Shown here: in pieces, positions 48,020 to 60,325 of the stretch | Position numbering within the stretch: position 1 is the stretch's first letter | How the letters are laid out: every line of letters begins with the position of its first letter | NCBI RefSeq assembly: GCF_030704535.1 | Contig: NC_081806.1 | Span: forward strand, 5,891,501-5,955,500 | Reading direction: 5' to 3' | DNA: 64,000 nucleotides | Origin: Vitis vinifera | Lineage: Eukaryota > Streptophyta > Magnoliopsida > Vitales > Vitaceae | Position numbers and translations under genes: made by a program | Notes under the pieces: generated by a model | Databases searched by the model: none | Seen by the model: only the letters and a program-made list of their open reading frames with translations | What the model was told of the DNA's origin: nothing

Positions 48020-51000
48020 ATGACGACCAGTTTCGACGTTGCAGATTATCCAACTTTCCACGGCAGTGTTAGGAGAGCCACAATGGACAAAACTGCAATT
48101 ACCCTTGAAGCTATCAGCAAGGAGATTGTTGATCTGGTATTTATTTTACGTTTGTCACATTACTATCTTGCATTTCCTGGTAATATAATGCTGTGTATTA
48201 AGTTACAGAATAGGCTCTGGGTGTGGTTTTTCTGCTTCAGTAGTCAGTACCATCTGAAGTCTTCACAAGAGATTGTGGTATTATATATGCCTTTACTGGG
48301 TGACCACTTAGAACTCCTACTGTTCTTGGTAAACCACATAGCCCTCTTAGAGTAAAAATGTTATCTTTGTTTCTAAATCATGATCTCTTGTAAGTAATAT
48401 AGGGTAGTGTTCATTTTCCAAGTCTTCTTAGAGGATAGGCTCTATTTCTTGCTGCAAGTTGGGAATGGAGGCTTCTATTTTATTGAGATAAAATTGAATT
48501 ACATAGTTCAATATATATATTGTTCCTACTACGTTGGTGATATAAATTCTGTACTTCAGATAAGAAAAATTATTCATAGAACTGATTCAGTACTAGGTAT
48601 CCTAATATTTTCAACTCAATTTAACTTAACAAAGCCTTAATTCTTAATTCTAGCTACTTGGGCCAGGTGAATTCTCTTTTTTTTTTTTTCCCTAATAATG
48701 TCTATCTAGAGCCATGATGCATATATATCTTAGAACTGCAATACTGTTTTACTACATGGGTTGGAGGTTCCACCTTCAATTTTGATTAGGTGACTGCACC
48801 AATTTATAAGTCTCTGTTGGCAGGAGAACATCCCTCTTGAAGAAGTTTTTGAGAAATTAAAATGCACAAGAGAAGGTCTCGGCTTGGATGAGGTAGAGAA
48901 GCGATTGAAGGTGTTTGGGCACAACAAACTTGAAGAGAAAAAGGTCTCAACTTGTGTTCTTCTCTCTTCTCTAGTTATAGTCTTCCTCGTCACCTCTCAG
49001 AAGTTCAGTTTCATTTTTGGTCGAGTTCCCAACTTTTTCTTGATTTGTAGTTGGGTCATTTTCTTTTCAGGAAAATAAGATTATCAAATTTTTGGGATTT
49101 ATGTGGAATCCTCTCTCATGGGTTATGGAAGCAGCAGCAATCATGGCCATTTCTCTTGCACTTAAAGAGGTAAGTCTATAGATATCTATCTTACGTTGAT
49201 GTTGGAAATCCCCTTTTGAAGACACTTGATTGAACTGAACTCAGAGCCCAATCTTATCTTTTTTGACTGTTGCAAACGCTTTTTTGTACAGAATAAGGAT
49301 GTAGATTACATAACCTTTCTTGGCATTCTGGCACTGCATATTATCAATTCAGCCATCAGCTTTGTAGAGGAAAACAAAACTGGCAATGCTGTGGCTCGCC
49401 TTATGGCTTGGCTGGCTCCAAAAGCAACGGTTTACATTCTCACATTCTTTCAATCTTGGATTTTCCACCAACTATTTCAATCTATTGTTTCCATTACCCC
49501 ATCTAGACATCTTTCTGTATTTCTTGCCTTCAAAATGTCATCTGCTTCTTCAGGTTTTACGAGCTGGCAAATGGAGTAAGGAATATGCTTCTGTGTTGGT
49601 TCCTGGAGACATTGTCAGTATCAAACCAGGAGATATCATCCCTGCTGATGCACGTTTACTTGAAGGAGATCCTCTGAAAATTGATCAGGTATCTGATCAT
49701 GTTAAATTCTGAAACTAACTAATGAAGAATGTTTGAATCTGATTATGAATGTCTACTTTGCAGTCACTTGTTCTATATATCAGTTTGAGATGTGTGCACT
49801 TGAAGCTTGAATTGACGAGATAGGTAGTTTAGGACCTGAAATGAAGCTGAAAATGCCAGAATGGAATTGGAAATGATCTCTAACTTTCTACTTTTGTTCT
49901 TTGATCCTAATTTTCTCTGCAATCAGAGTGCTGTATTCAAGTCTATCACCAGTGTATATATAGGTGATAGCGCCTCGCTTACCAAGGCGTGGGCCCTTAT
50001 TGTAGAGGGGCTTCTAGTTTACTTTAATTTTCCCTATTAAAACATTTTTATTCTTGAAATTTATATAGTTTCATTACTTTTTTGTTGTCTGCTTATTTTA
50101 AATGTTGGAATCTTTATTTTTTTGTCGATTGGATTGAATTTTAAATCATATTTTATAAAATTGATGTGCATCATACTTAGCATTTCACTCCACTTAGGCA
50201 CACGCCTAGTGCCTAATCCCTAAGAGACTTTTGCGCCTTAGGTGTGTCTTGTACCTTTTAAAATTGTGGTTACCAGATTATTGGAAAATTTCTGTTCTAA
50301 CTGTTTCGGTCTCCTTAAATTCCCTTCCCAAGTTGCTTCTCTTCTATTCATATAGGCCCAAATAACGGCTGCCTCCAAGTCTCTCAGTTAAAAGAAAAGC
50401 CCATAAAAACAATTCTTTAGCTTCTAATGGTCATGCATCATTTGAAATGCTGGTTAATATCATCCAGTTGGTTAGCTGTGCTATTTCATTTTCCCCCAAG
50501 AAATTTATGATAAAAAAAAAAAAAAGGTGTCATTGTCTGTCTTAGATCTTCATAATTGCTACTGTAATTCTTTACTTTTCTTTCCTTTTCTTTCCTTTGC
50601 TCCCTTATGGTTAGGCAATCCCATACATTTTTAGATAAAATTTGGCCTCATGCCTAACATAATCCTTGTGTTACCAAGTGCTACTGTGGAATGGCATTAC
50701 TAATGACATGATTTTTATAGTTCATAGTGATAATTTCTTACAAAGGAAAAAACCATTAGTCTTTCTGGAGATACCTTAGGGTGATTTCAAATGGTCAAAA
50801 GATGCGTATGGATTATGTATATCCAGAAAAAGTGGGAGAATATTCATCCTTCTTGGGGCTGAGGAACCAAATACCAGATCTGACTGGCCTGATAAGGCAA
50901 CGCATTATCCAATTACACATTTTTTATCAGCAAAAGTATGCAACTTGTATTGGTCAGCACTCATCCTCAAAGAACTTGGCAGATCATCTTCTAAAAGAAA

Positions 51001-54000
51001 ATTATACCATTCCCAAGGGTTTCAAGGACCGATTAGTATTTCAAACTGTTGAGGTTGTTGAACCAGAAAATAAAAATTTAATGTTGCTTCATACCTTCCC
51101 AGAACCATGTTCTGTAGTCCTGCCTTGAAATTCTGTTTCTTTTATACATTGAGTGTAGGGTAGTGTGTTACCATGAGAATGTGGTCAAAATACTGAAATT
51201 TAGCAGGGTTACTTATTTGGAAATCTAGAAATGTTATAGTTCTATATAACTTTTAGTTATGGATAGATGTGGAGTACCTGTCATGATATTTTACGTCTTA
51301 ACTTCTATCTAATCATTATGCGACCTGAAGTGTTTGCAAAGAGATTTGATTTCATAAAAGTAAAATTTGAGTGGCTTCAATTTCTGCGTTTCTAACTACA
51401 GTCTTCTTTTTCAGTCTGCTCTCACAGGAGAGTCACTCCCAGTGATAAAACATCCTGGTGAGGTAGCTTACTCTGGTTCAACATGTAAGCAAGGTGAAAT
51501 TGAAGCCGTTGTTATTGCAACTGGAATGCGTACTGTCTTTGGAAAGGCAGCTCATCTTGTGGAAACCACCATACATGTTGGGCATTTTCAGCAGGTTTAT
51601 TCCTGAAACTCTTAATCTTCATAATATACTCAAACAGGTAGTCATGGACTTCTGGTATCAGTCTGAAACTTATAGTACTAGGCGCATGGAATTTATAACA
51701 ACACATGAGGCCTTGTGTGTAACCCATGAGAAAGAATTTGTTACTCCATTGTGTATTTGGGGATTCATCACTTTACTTGATGGTTTCAGGTTTTTACTGC
51801 AATTGGAAACTTCTGCATTTGCGCAACCGCCATTGGGGTGTTAATTGAGATCATTGTAATATGGTGGGTCCAACACAGAGATTATCGTTCTGTAATATAT
51901 AACTTGCTTGTCCTCCTCATTGGTGGTACCCCAATTTTCATGCCAACAGTTCTGTCCACTACCATGGCCTTCAGTTTTGAATGCCTATATCGGAAGGTTT
52001 GTCGAGCTAATATTGACATAACATTTTGGAATTGTGCCTTTGCCTTGAAAATTCTGCAGAAATTATTCAAATAATAACCTGGGAGTTTTAAAAAATTGAA
52101 CAATCCCTTGAGCAGGGTGCTGTAACTAAGACAATGACAGCTATTGAGCAAATGGCTGGGATGGATGTGCTCTGCAGTGATAAGACAGGAACTTTAACTC
52201 TTAACCAACTTACAGTAGACAAGAATATGATCGAGGTACTACTTCTTGTCCTCTTATGACAATTTTCATTTCCTTGAATGGCATAGCAAAAAACTGTACT
52301 GTAGCTTTGTTTATAGTAACTGAGCTTAATTAAGGTTTGCTTTGGTGGTATGATTGATGTCTCACACTAAACTTTGGCCTGAGAGTTGTTTCAAGTTCAC
52401 TAGCATGAGCTTTTATTCAAAAGAGCTTCCAAGATCCTATGGTTAACGTGTATTTGCATTGAATAATTGCCAATTGGCTCAGAATATAAATAATACTTCT
52501 ACTGCTGGAATCTTCATATAAAATTTCAGACTCCAATATTTGCCAGAAGTTTATAGATATCCTGAAGAATGGATCCAAAGAGCTGCAGAATCAGTGCGAT
52601 TACTTGGGTCTGTCAGAATTCTAGTCTTTTCCATTTTGTTTTGCAACATATATTGACATGATTGACTTTGCTACAGGTTTTTGCCAAAGGTGTTGACAAG
52701 GAAATGGTTTTATTGATGGCTGCAACAGCTTCAAGGTTGGAGAATCAAGATGCGATTGATGCTGCCATTGTTTCAATGCTGGACGATCCTAAGGAGGTAT
52801 TGGATCCCATTACTTAGAATATTCATGCAAGTCTAGTAATATTCAGGAACTATGTTCACCTGAGGCTCCTTTTGAAATATATAGACCTAGTGCACTAGCT
52901 TGATGACCCAAGAAGTCTTGAAGATCTTTTTTGCTTAAGTTTTTTCTCTCTTCCTTTTGGAGAAACTGAAGAATATGAAGGTTATCATTGGTCTTTTAGT
53001 GTCATCATTGCTGTTGTTGTTTCTGTTGGACAGGAATGAAATGGGCATCTTTTTAGTATGCCTGGAATCCCTAATACAGTATTAGGAAAAAAATTCATGT
53101 AGACTTCTTCCAGCTTTATATATTTTTATGTGTATACATAACAGTTGCATTCTCCATGCTTGTGAAACAAACTCGAAATTTTGATAATCCATTCTGTTGA
53201 TTTTTTTTCCTTTCTTTTGGTGTAAGGCACGCACTGGGATTTCAGAAGTTCACTTCCTTCCATTCAATCCAACTAATAAGAGGACAGCGCTTACATACAT
53301 TGACAGTGCTGGTAAAATGCACAGAGTTAGCAAGGGTGCACCAGAGCAGGTATAGCACTTTTCACTTTGAAGCCTTATTAGATTTGAACCCTTGGGCATA
53401 CAATTGATTCAGAAACTTTGGATTCCCTTTACATGTGACTTGTAGATTCTCAATTTGGCACATAACAAGTCAGATATTGAAAGAAGAGTACATTCAATAA
53501 TCAATAAATTTGCAGAGCATGGGCTTCGATCCCTTGCAGTTGCTTGTCAGGTAAATTTGTTTTTATTCACTTGCTGGTGTTTTTTGGAATTTTGTTCCAC
53601 AAATGTCTGAATGAATGAGGGGCTGTTCTCTTTGCTACAGGAAGTACCAGCAGGCACCAAAGATAGTCCTGGTGGACCCTGGGAATTTCTTGGTCTTCTC
53701 CCTCTCTCTGACCTTCCTCGCGTTGACAGTGCCTTGACAATTAGAGGAGCTGTAGATCTTGGAGTAAGTGTTAAGATGATTACAGGTGACCATCACTGCT
53801 GATTCTCTCATGGAGCTTTCTATATTTAGAATGATTTGTCTTTCAAGAGTCTTTAATTGTGTCAACTGGGTGTATTCAATATTGCTACTCTTCAATGAAA
53901 CTTTTAGAACAATTGGGCAGGCTATTTCCAACTGGTTCACTAATGTAAAAAATATGCTTCATGAGATTATTGATAAAGACAATAGAGATGATGCAAACAG

Positions 54001-56741
54001 GTTGCATACACACATAAAAGTACCTCTCAAATTGAGAGGTTTTTCTAGTTAACCACCATTATCCTTGGTTCCTATGACAAAAGAGAAAAACATAGACTAG
54101 AGAAGAACAAGCTAGCCAAAAAAACAGATGATTCTGCAACTGCAGCAAAATGATGGTACTTTGATTTATAAAGAAGGGTGTGAATGTATATGAAGAAGTG
54201 GTTGTTTGATTGCTAGAGAAGGATCTAAGTTCTTTAGTCTTAGTTTAAGGCTCTCTTAGATTTGGTGTTGTGTTCATTGGTACTTAGAATTTCTTAGATA
54301 TCCTTTTGTACTTTCAAACACCTGTATTTGAAAGTAATCTTTCTCATGCCTTTTGACACGCCTCTTACCTTGGTGTCTTTGAGGACAACCGGTCTATCTT
54401 GACACAACTACAGTTTTTTTCATCAACTTCATCGTCACTATATCTACCTTAAACCAGGATGGCAATCCAATCTCTCCAAGTTTTACCAATCTTCTTTAGG
54501 AATTTTTTTCTCTCTAATTGAAATTGAAAATCGATACCTTACATGCACCATTATATATACCAAAAAGAAAAACATGCATCATGACTATGTCTCACATTGG
54601 ATCCTTTTTCAGGTGATCAAATGGCAATTGCTAAGGAGACTGGAAGACAACTTGGAATGGGCACAAACATGTACCCTTCATCATCTTTACTTGGTCATAA
54701 TAAGGATCAGTCTGTTGCAACCTTACCAGTTGATGAACTCATTGAGAAAGCTGATGGTTTTGCTGGTGTCTTTCCTGGTAAATATGCTGGTTATAAAATG
54801 TGAACATGTGAATCTTTTTGCACAACTATTTTTTATCCATTCTTCCATGCAGAACATAAGTACGAGATTGTGATGCAATTACAATCAAGAAAGCACATTG
54901 TTGGGTTGACGGGTTATGGAGTTAATGATGCACCTGCATTACAGAAAGCAGACATAGGATTTGCTGTGGCAGATTCAACAGATGCTGCTCGAGGTGCTTC
55001 TGACATAATACTGATACATCCTGGGCTAACTGCTATCATTAGTGCTGTATCAACCAGCCGCTCAATCATTCAAATGATGAAGACCTACTTGGTAAAAAGA
55101 GATTTTATTCTTTGAGGAAACTTCTCTTAACAAAAAAATTGTGCTTTATGACCATTAATGCTTAAAAGTTTCTTTTCCCCTTTTTTGTTCCCCAGATATA
55201 TGCAGTATCTATCACAATACATATTGTTGTAAGTTTCCTTTTTTATTTCATTTTCATTGGATTGAATATGGGAGTTTTATCATATGTGCCCACTTTAATG
55301 TTCATTTCTGATTGGCAACATGGGTTTTTTAACAGCTTGGTTTTCTGTTGCTGACTGCATTCTGGAAGTTTAATTTTCCTCCTTTCATGGTTCTCATTAT
55401 TGCCATTTTCAATGATGGTTAGTATTACTAGTCTCTTATGCTTCTATATTGTGTGATTCATGATGATTGACAATATTTTGTTTCCTTGTTTTATTCCCTA
55501 CTTACCCAACTTGATTACTTGTTTTCAGTTGCTATCATAGCTATATCCAAAGACAGGGTCAAGCCGTCTCCAGTTCCTGAGAGTTGGAAGCTCAGTGAAA
55601 TTTTTGTGACTGGGGTTGTCCTAGGAACTTACCTTGCCCTAATGACAGTTGTATTCTTCTGGGTAGCCTATGAAACCAGTTTCTTTGCGGTATAACCTCT
55701 CCACACCTTGATTTTAGGAAAAATTGTGAACTTACTCTTTATGAAGTAAAAAATGTCTAATTTGTGCAACCAATTTATTGCTCTTTACACTAATCATCTA
55801 GGAACAGACTTAAGTTTGCTGGCTAGTGAAACATGATTTAATTTCTTCATTTGTTACCTTCAGAAAATCTTCCACGTAACAAACTTCAACAAGCACCAGT
55901 ACAATCTCTCAGATGAGAAAACCTATGTTCATCTGTATGCACAGTTGGTATCTGCAGTGTTCCTTCAAGTTAGCATCATCAGCCAGGCTTTAATATTTGT
56001 CACTCGCTCCAGGGGCTGGTCTTTGAGGGAAAGACCTAGTTTTGTTCTTGTTAGTGCCTTTGTCCTCACTCAATGGGTAAACTAGTTTCCAACGTCTTCT
56101 TAATCTTCTGCTTCTACCTTGTACTGATTTTTTGCTGTGAACTATTAACGCTATCTATGTATATGTATATATGACAATATGTTGTGAACCTTGCATCATG
56201 TTTCTTACTAAGCTCCCTATGCAGGGTATGTTTTTGTTTATTTTTTGTTTTTCACTTGAGCAACTGTAATTCTTGCAGAGTGCAACTATGATATTTGCCA
56301 CAACATCAAGGGAAAATGCTGGGAATAGAAAGATTGACTGGGGTTGGATTGGTGTTATTTGGCTGTACAACATTGTTGTCTATATATTGCTGGATCCTAT
56401 CAAATTTGGTGTGCGACATGCAGTCAGTGGGAGAGTCTGGGGCCTGATGCTAGATCAAAGAGTGAGTTCCAAGTATCCTTTCTCATAACTTAACTGTTCC
56501 TTGATGAGAATTGAGTTGAGGTTGAAGGTTGAATGGGGTTTGATTTGCTCCTAGTGACTGTTCTCAATGGGATTGTTTCCAATTTTTGCTGTTTATATAT
56601 ATCTGAGTTTTGCCAATTTATATAATTTTCCAAAGGACATTCATCACCCAAAAGGACTCTGCTAAGGAAGCCCGCGAGGCTGCTGGGGCAGCTGATCAGC
56701 GGACACCTGATGGGCTTCAATCTACTTTGGGAGGAGATTAG
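48020..56741 (+). CDS. Divergent plasma-membrane H+-ATPase-like protein without R domain
   Basis: Twenty exons join in frame: 48020-48136, 48824-48943, 49071-49169, 49292-49429, 49554-49688, 51415-51594, 51790-51996, 52116-52235, 52677-52796, 53227-53349, 53446-53550, 53641-53785, 54613-54777, 54853-55091, 55196-55228, 55336-55417, 55529-55689, 55864-56076, 56279-56472 and 56636-56741; 933 residues, or 912 from the Met at 48083, which aligns better with family starts. It is a P3A pump: TGES (207-210), phosphorylation Asp354 in [21 protein letters not shown] and Asp709 (AHA2 Asp684) are kept. However TGDGVNDAP reads TGYGVNDAP (Tyr613), GIPIAMP reads GTPIFMP (309-315), and AHA2 Arg655 is His680. 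The protein stops just after QRTPDGLQ, so the autoinhibitory R domain and the terminal YTV 14-3-3 site are missing. Pumping is doubtful; the intact frame suggests recent decay or a changed role. Confidence 0.9.
49955..50290. repeat. Mobile-element remnant in ATPase-like intron 5
   Basis: GCGCCTCGCTTACCAAGGCG at the left and cacgcctagtgcctaat plus gcgccttaggtgtg at the right are inverted, aggc/gcct-rich ends around an AT-rich middle. Such text is common in plant introns as a diverged transposon. Exact ends and class are not determined. Confidence 0.4.
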
Positions 56742-57927
56742 TGTCATTGCTGAAAATATCTTGCATCCTTAGCCTTGCCTCAGCGGGTCTAGCTTACCAT
56801 ATGTTTGGAAGTCCTCGACCAAACGAGTATTTAACAGAGAGCCTACAAGGAATTCCATTAATAAATTGGCCGTATTGATCATTTGGAACAAATGAATTTA
56901 GTAGATTTTTTTACGAAGTCCCAATGACCATAGATCGAACCTATCCAATTTTTATAATGGGATGGTCGGTTGTTCACAAACTAGTCATACCTACCATTTC
57001 TTTTCTGGGGTTAATGTCAACAATGTAATTCATTCAATGATAAACCTAATCCAAATTATAGAACTACGACACAATCAAATCCGAATGAATAAAATATTGA
57101 ACCATATATGCATGCCCAACACCTTTGGTGTTTGTCCCATAGAAAATTTAAATAAATAAAGCTAACCCTATTGAATTCGGAGTCGGTTTGAATTGGTCCC
57201 TTAGGCAATTCTGAAAATATTGGGTTCACCTCTTTTTAAATAATTTTAAAAGAAAAAATGTCAACTTTAATTATATTATTTATTATTTTATTTTTTTGGG
57301 AAAATAAATAGTTTTTAAATGATCTCTTATTTATTATAAAATATAAAGTTAAAAAGCTTATCATGCATGGATTCAATTCAACCCGATCTAGATTTGACTC
57401 ATACAACTTAAACAATTCATCTAACCCGAAAACCTGAAAAAATTGAGACAAGTTGGATTGGGTTGGTTTGAACATTTTGGATTAAAGATCAAATTGGGTT
57501 AGGGTTTGGGTTGGATTAGTTGGTGTCTTCAAGTTAGCATCATCAAAACCAATAGACCCCAAAATCAAGTTGCAGCCCCAACACTAAACATTGAAAAGAT
57601 AAAGTTGTAACTTTATCCAAAATGGGTCACACTTCACATTAATCATACACCTGAATTAATTATACTAAGCTTATTTTTAATACATTTTATCTAATCAGAA
57701 TGGTACCTCTCAATTTCTTGTGTAGTTACGCCTGCAACATACAAGACAGAGACTTGAATGTGTCAAAGCAGACTTACTGTAGAATGGGATATTACAGCTG
57801 TGGCCATTGACTTCTACTTTGTGATGATGATGAACTTCTTTATCATCATTGCCACTGTTTCAGGTATCAACTCAAAATAAACATAAACTCCATTGGATGC
57901 TCGTCTTTGAAATCACTTCCATGACTT
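56742..57927. other. Intergenic between convergent genes
   Basis: Holds the ATPase-like 3' flank, the interspersed repeat at 56876-57095, an AT-rich part, and at 57360-57530 a stretch rich in aaccc/gggtt blocks that looks like a transposon remnant. No remnant of a lost ATPase R domain was recognised after the stop codon. Confidence 0.45.
56876..57095. repeat. Second copy of the window-start interspersed repeat
   Basis: Matches 46-290 in the same orientation through tgatcatttggaaca, gaatttagtagat, catagat.gaacctat.c and the later aaattatagaa/acacaatcaaatc blocks. The copies are substantially diverged. Confidence 0.65.
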
Positions 57928-60261
57928 TTAAACTGGTTGATGAAGACCCATCTTGATTGAATATTCAGCAGTCTTGAGGGCTTTATAGTCTCCCAATGAC
58001 TTTTGAACCTGGAGGTGGTTCTCTTTTTCCTTCTGACCATTCAGTTTCTTGGAGTTATGGATCTTTATGCTTATCAGTATTGCCACAATGAAAGCAAAGA
58101 TGCCAGTGATTAGGCCTGCATAGAGGGCATTTCTCAGTGAAATTAAATATAAATGGAATGTAAAATCATTGAGAACTGAATAGAGGGCATACCTATAACC
58201 AGATGCTTATTTGAAAAACCTGCAAATTAAGCCAATGGTTGAGGATTAGCATCATTTTGTACATCAAAAGCTTACATGTGTATTGCATCATAGGGTTTAT
58301 GACATCTCAAAGATGGGTGTTGGTTTTCTTTGTAGTAGTAAGACTATTCAGTGCCCAGTCAATTGTGCCAACTTGAGGAAAGTATGGAAGAAGTATCCTC
58401 TCATGCACATCATGGAACAGTCAGTGGAGTTAGGTCAATGGCTCCAACAGCCACGTACCTTTTGGTAGTTGAATGGTCTAGGTGAAGTTATTTTGTTCCT
58501 ATGCTGCTACTCTTTTTTTTTTTTTTTTTTCCTTGCGGATATACCCATATATGTTACTTTAATTTGTGTGTTAGTTAGCAAGAATTAGGGTGTTAATTTG
58601 TGTAAGTGGATCGTTTTCGTATCGTGTCAAAACACTAGTGCTCGATTAAACGGATTAACCTAAACAAGATGCAAATACAAATTAAAAAATATGAACAAAA
58701 ATATGATCTATTTATTCCAAGTCATATTTTGAACGAGTCAAAGTCAATTCAAGTCAAATCTATGTTATATAGGTTGCCTAAAAAATAATCTATTTATTAA
58801 ATAGGTTATGCAAGTATAATACGAATTTGTTCTAAATACGATCATACTTAATTAAAATTTAAAAAGAAAAAAAGTGTCAGATTTATTCTCTTAAATGGTG
58901 AATCTGATCAAAATTTGTCACCCCGGAAAACACGAATAGATCAAACCTGTTAGAGTAGGGGTGTGGTTTTCTTTTTCTTGTGGCTTTCTCAGTTTGAAAA
59001 GGAGCACAACTACAAGGCTGATAACTTGGAGTATGGTATAAATTGCTTTGGTCCCTAGTTCACTATACAAGGAAAAAAAATTCTCATAGCTATTTGGGAA
59101 GAATTTAATGGCTCGAATTGCCCTTGGCAGCTGGTTCTACTTTTCAAGACTTATCCCCTTCCACCTACTGAAATAAATAGCTGAATTTGAAGTTGATGGA
59201 GACAATCAGACAACTACTCCAATCAACTTGGGCAAATTTGATGTGATCCATAAATTAAGGCTTAGAGATGAGAAAAGGCCTTTGGCCTCACGCTAGAATT
59301 AACATTGACTTTACGCTAAAGAACAGGAACATCAATCTTCTTTGTTTGCCATTTACAGTGATCAAATTCTCATATACCCCTTAAACAACTGGACAATTGA
59401 ACATGTGAACTCTGATACACATTTTGAAATTTCATGAGATATCCTGTTAGTAGTCTATTCCATCAGATGTTTCAATGAATAGCCCATCATGTTTATTTAC
59501 AAACAAAAAAATGTATATGATGGAGAGAAGAATGGATCATTCAAGGCAAGAGTACTGAAAGGAACAAACCAAGATTTCTAAAGAATTTAAAGGGAAGATG
59601 AAATTCAAATACCTTTGTTAAAACAGCTGGTCTGATCCCCTGTTTTAGACTGCAAGTTGCAATGGCCTCCTTTCTCATTGCATCCAGGCAAGGTCCAAGT
59701 TAACCCGAGACCAAAGGTATTATCAGAGAGATAAGGACTGTAGGGAAATGGGATTGCAATTGTCTTCATAGGCATGCAAGAAAGTCTAGAAGCCGGAGAA
59801 GACTCGACAGTATAGACATGATACTGGGAGCCACTTAGGCATGGTACTGGTGCAAAAGAAGGCGAAAGCTGAGCTGAGCAATTGAGATATGTGTAGTTCT
59901 TGACATGATAGTAATACTGGAAGGGGGTGAGAGAGAGATTGAGATTAAGAAAGACCTCATGGACGCAGCTTTTCGGGTCAAGAAGGTTTAGTTTTTTCAT
60001 GTCATAAGATATGGATTGTATGACCAAGTCGCCATAAGATGGAAACTGAATCATGGTGCTGTTTTCTTTGCAAACCAGCTCGAAGCCTGGGTACCCGCAG
60101 TGTTGGGGCTGCTGGCCTTTGAGTCGAAAAGGGAACCGAATATCAGGAGCGCCATCACCACACTTGGCTGGTGGGCAAGTGGCATCAAAAGCTACAACAT
60201 GCAGAAAGATATCAGAGATGAGGATGAGGAAGACGAAGATGAAGGCTGCCATCAGCCTCAA
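57928..60261 (-). CDS. GUB_WAK ectodomain membrane protein without kinase or RING
   Basis: Three exons on the minus strand: 60261-59613, 58219-58193 and 58115-57928, exactly 287 residues plus stop with phase-1 joins. Residues 1-25 form a signal peptide. A Cys-rich GUB_WAK_bind domain follows (CPPAKCGDGAPDIRFPFRL, QHCGYPGFELVC, C-terminal LPGCNEKGGHC). One membrane helix (ITGIFAFIVAILISIKI) and a cytosolic tail of about 45 residues (KKLNGQKEKENHLQVQKSL) end the protein. The domain is thought to bind cell-wall pectin. In LRK10-like kinases and ATL20-22 RING proteins it is followed by a kinase or RING-H2; neither is seen here. It may be a truncated paralogue, a natural decoy or co-receptor, or the model may miss a downstream exon, although a stop follows the tail directly. 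Confidence 0.78.
58560..58965. repeat. Transposon-like repeat in intron 1 of the GUB_WAK gene
   Basis: This stretch carries cgtatcgtgtcaaaaca, attaaacggattaacctaaac and later caccccggaaaacacgaatag blocks. Such text is typical of diverged non-autonomous DNA elements with CGTGT-rich ends in plant genomes. No target duplication was found by eye. Confidence 0.35.
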
Positions 60262-60317
60262 CAGGATTGAGGATGGAATAAAATGGTAATGTTTGGTTCA
60301 AGTCGTCTTCCAGTACA

Positions 60318-60325
60318 TTATATAG
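60318..60325 (-). promoter_or_regulatory. TATA box of the GUB_WAK gene
   Basis: On the minus strand TATATAAT lies about 57 bp upstream of the Met at 60261, leaving a leader of roughly 25 bp. Position and sequence are plausible. Confidence 0.45.

Noticed and set aside
56462-56488. Reading the ATPase-like exon 19 on to a stop near 56488, or splicing at GTGAGT near 56463
   Set aside because: Using GTGAGT puts the last exon out of frame and stops it after about ten codons. The GTATCC donor at 56473 restores the family-like KTFITQKD and an in-frame end.
60016-60289. Plus-strand frames over the GUB_WAK exon
   Set aside because: Antisense shadows of the minus-strand signal peptide and ectodomain exon.
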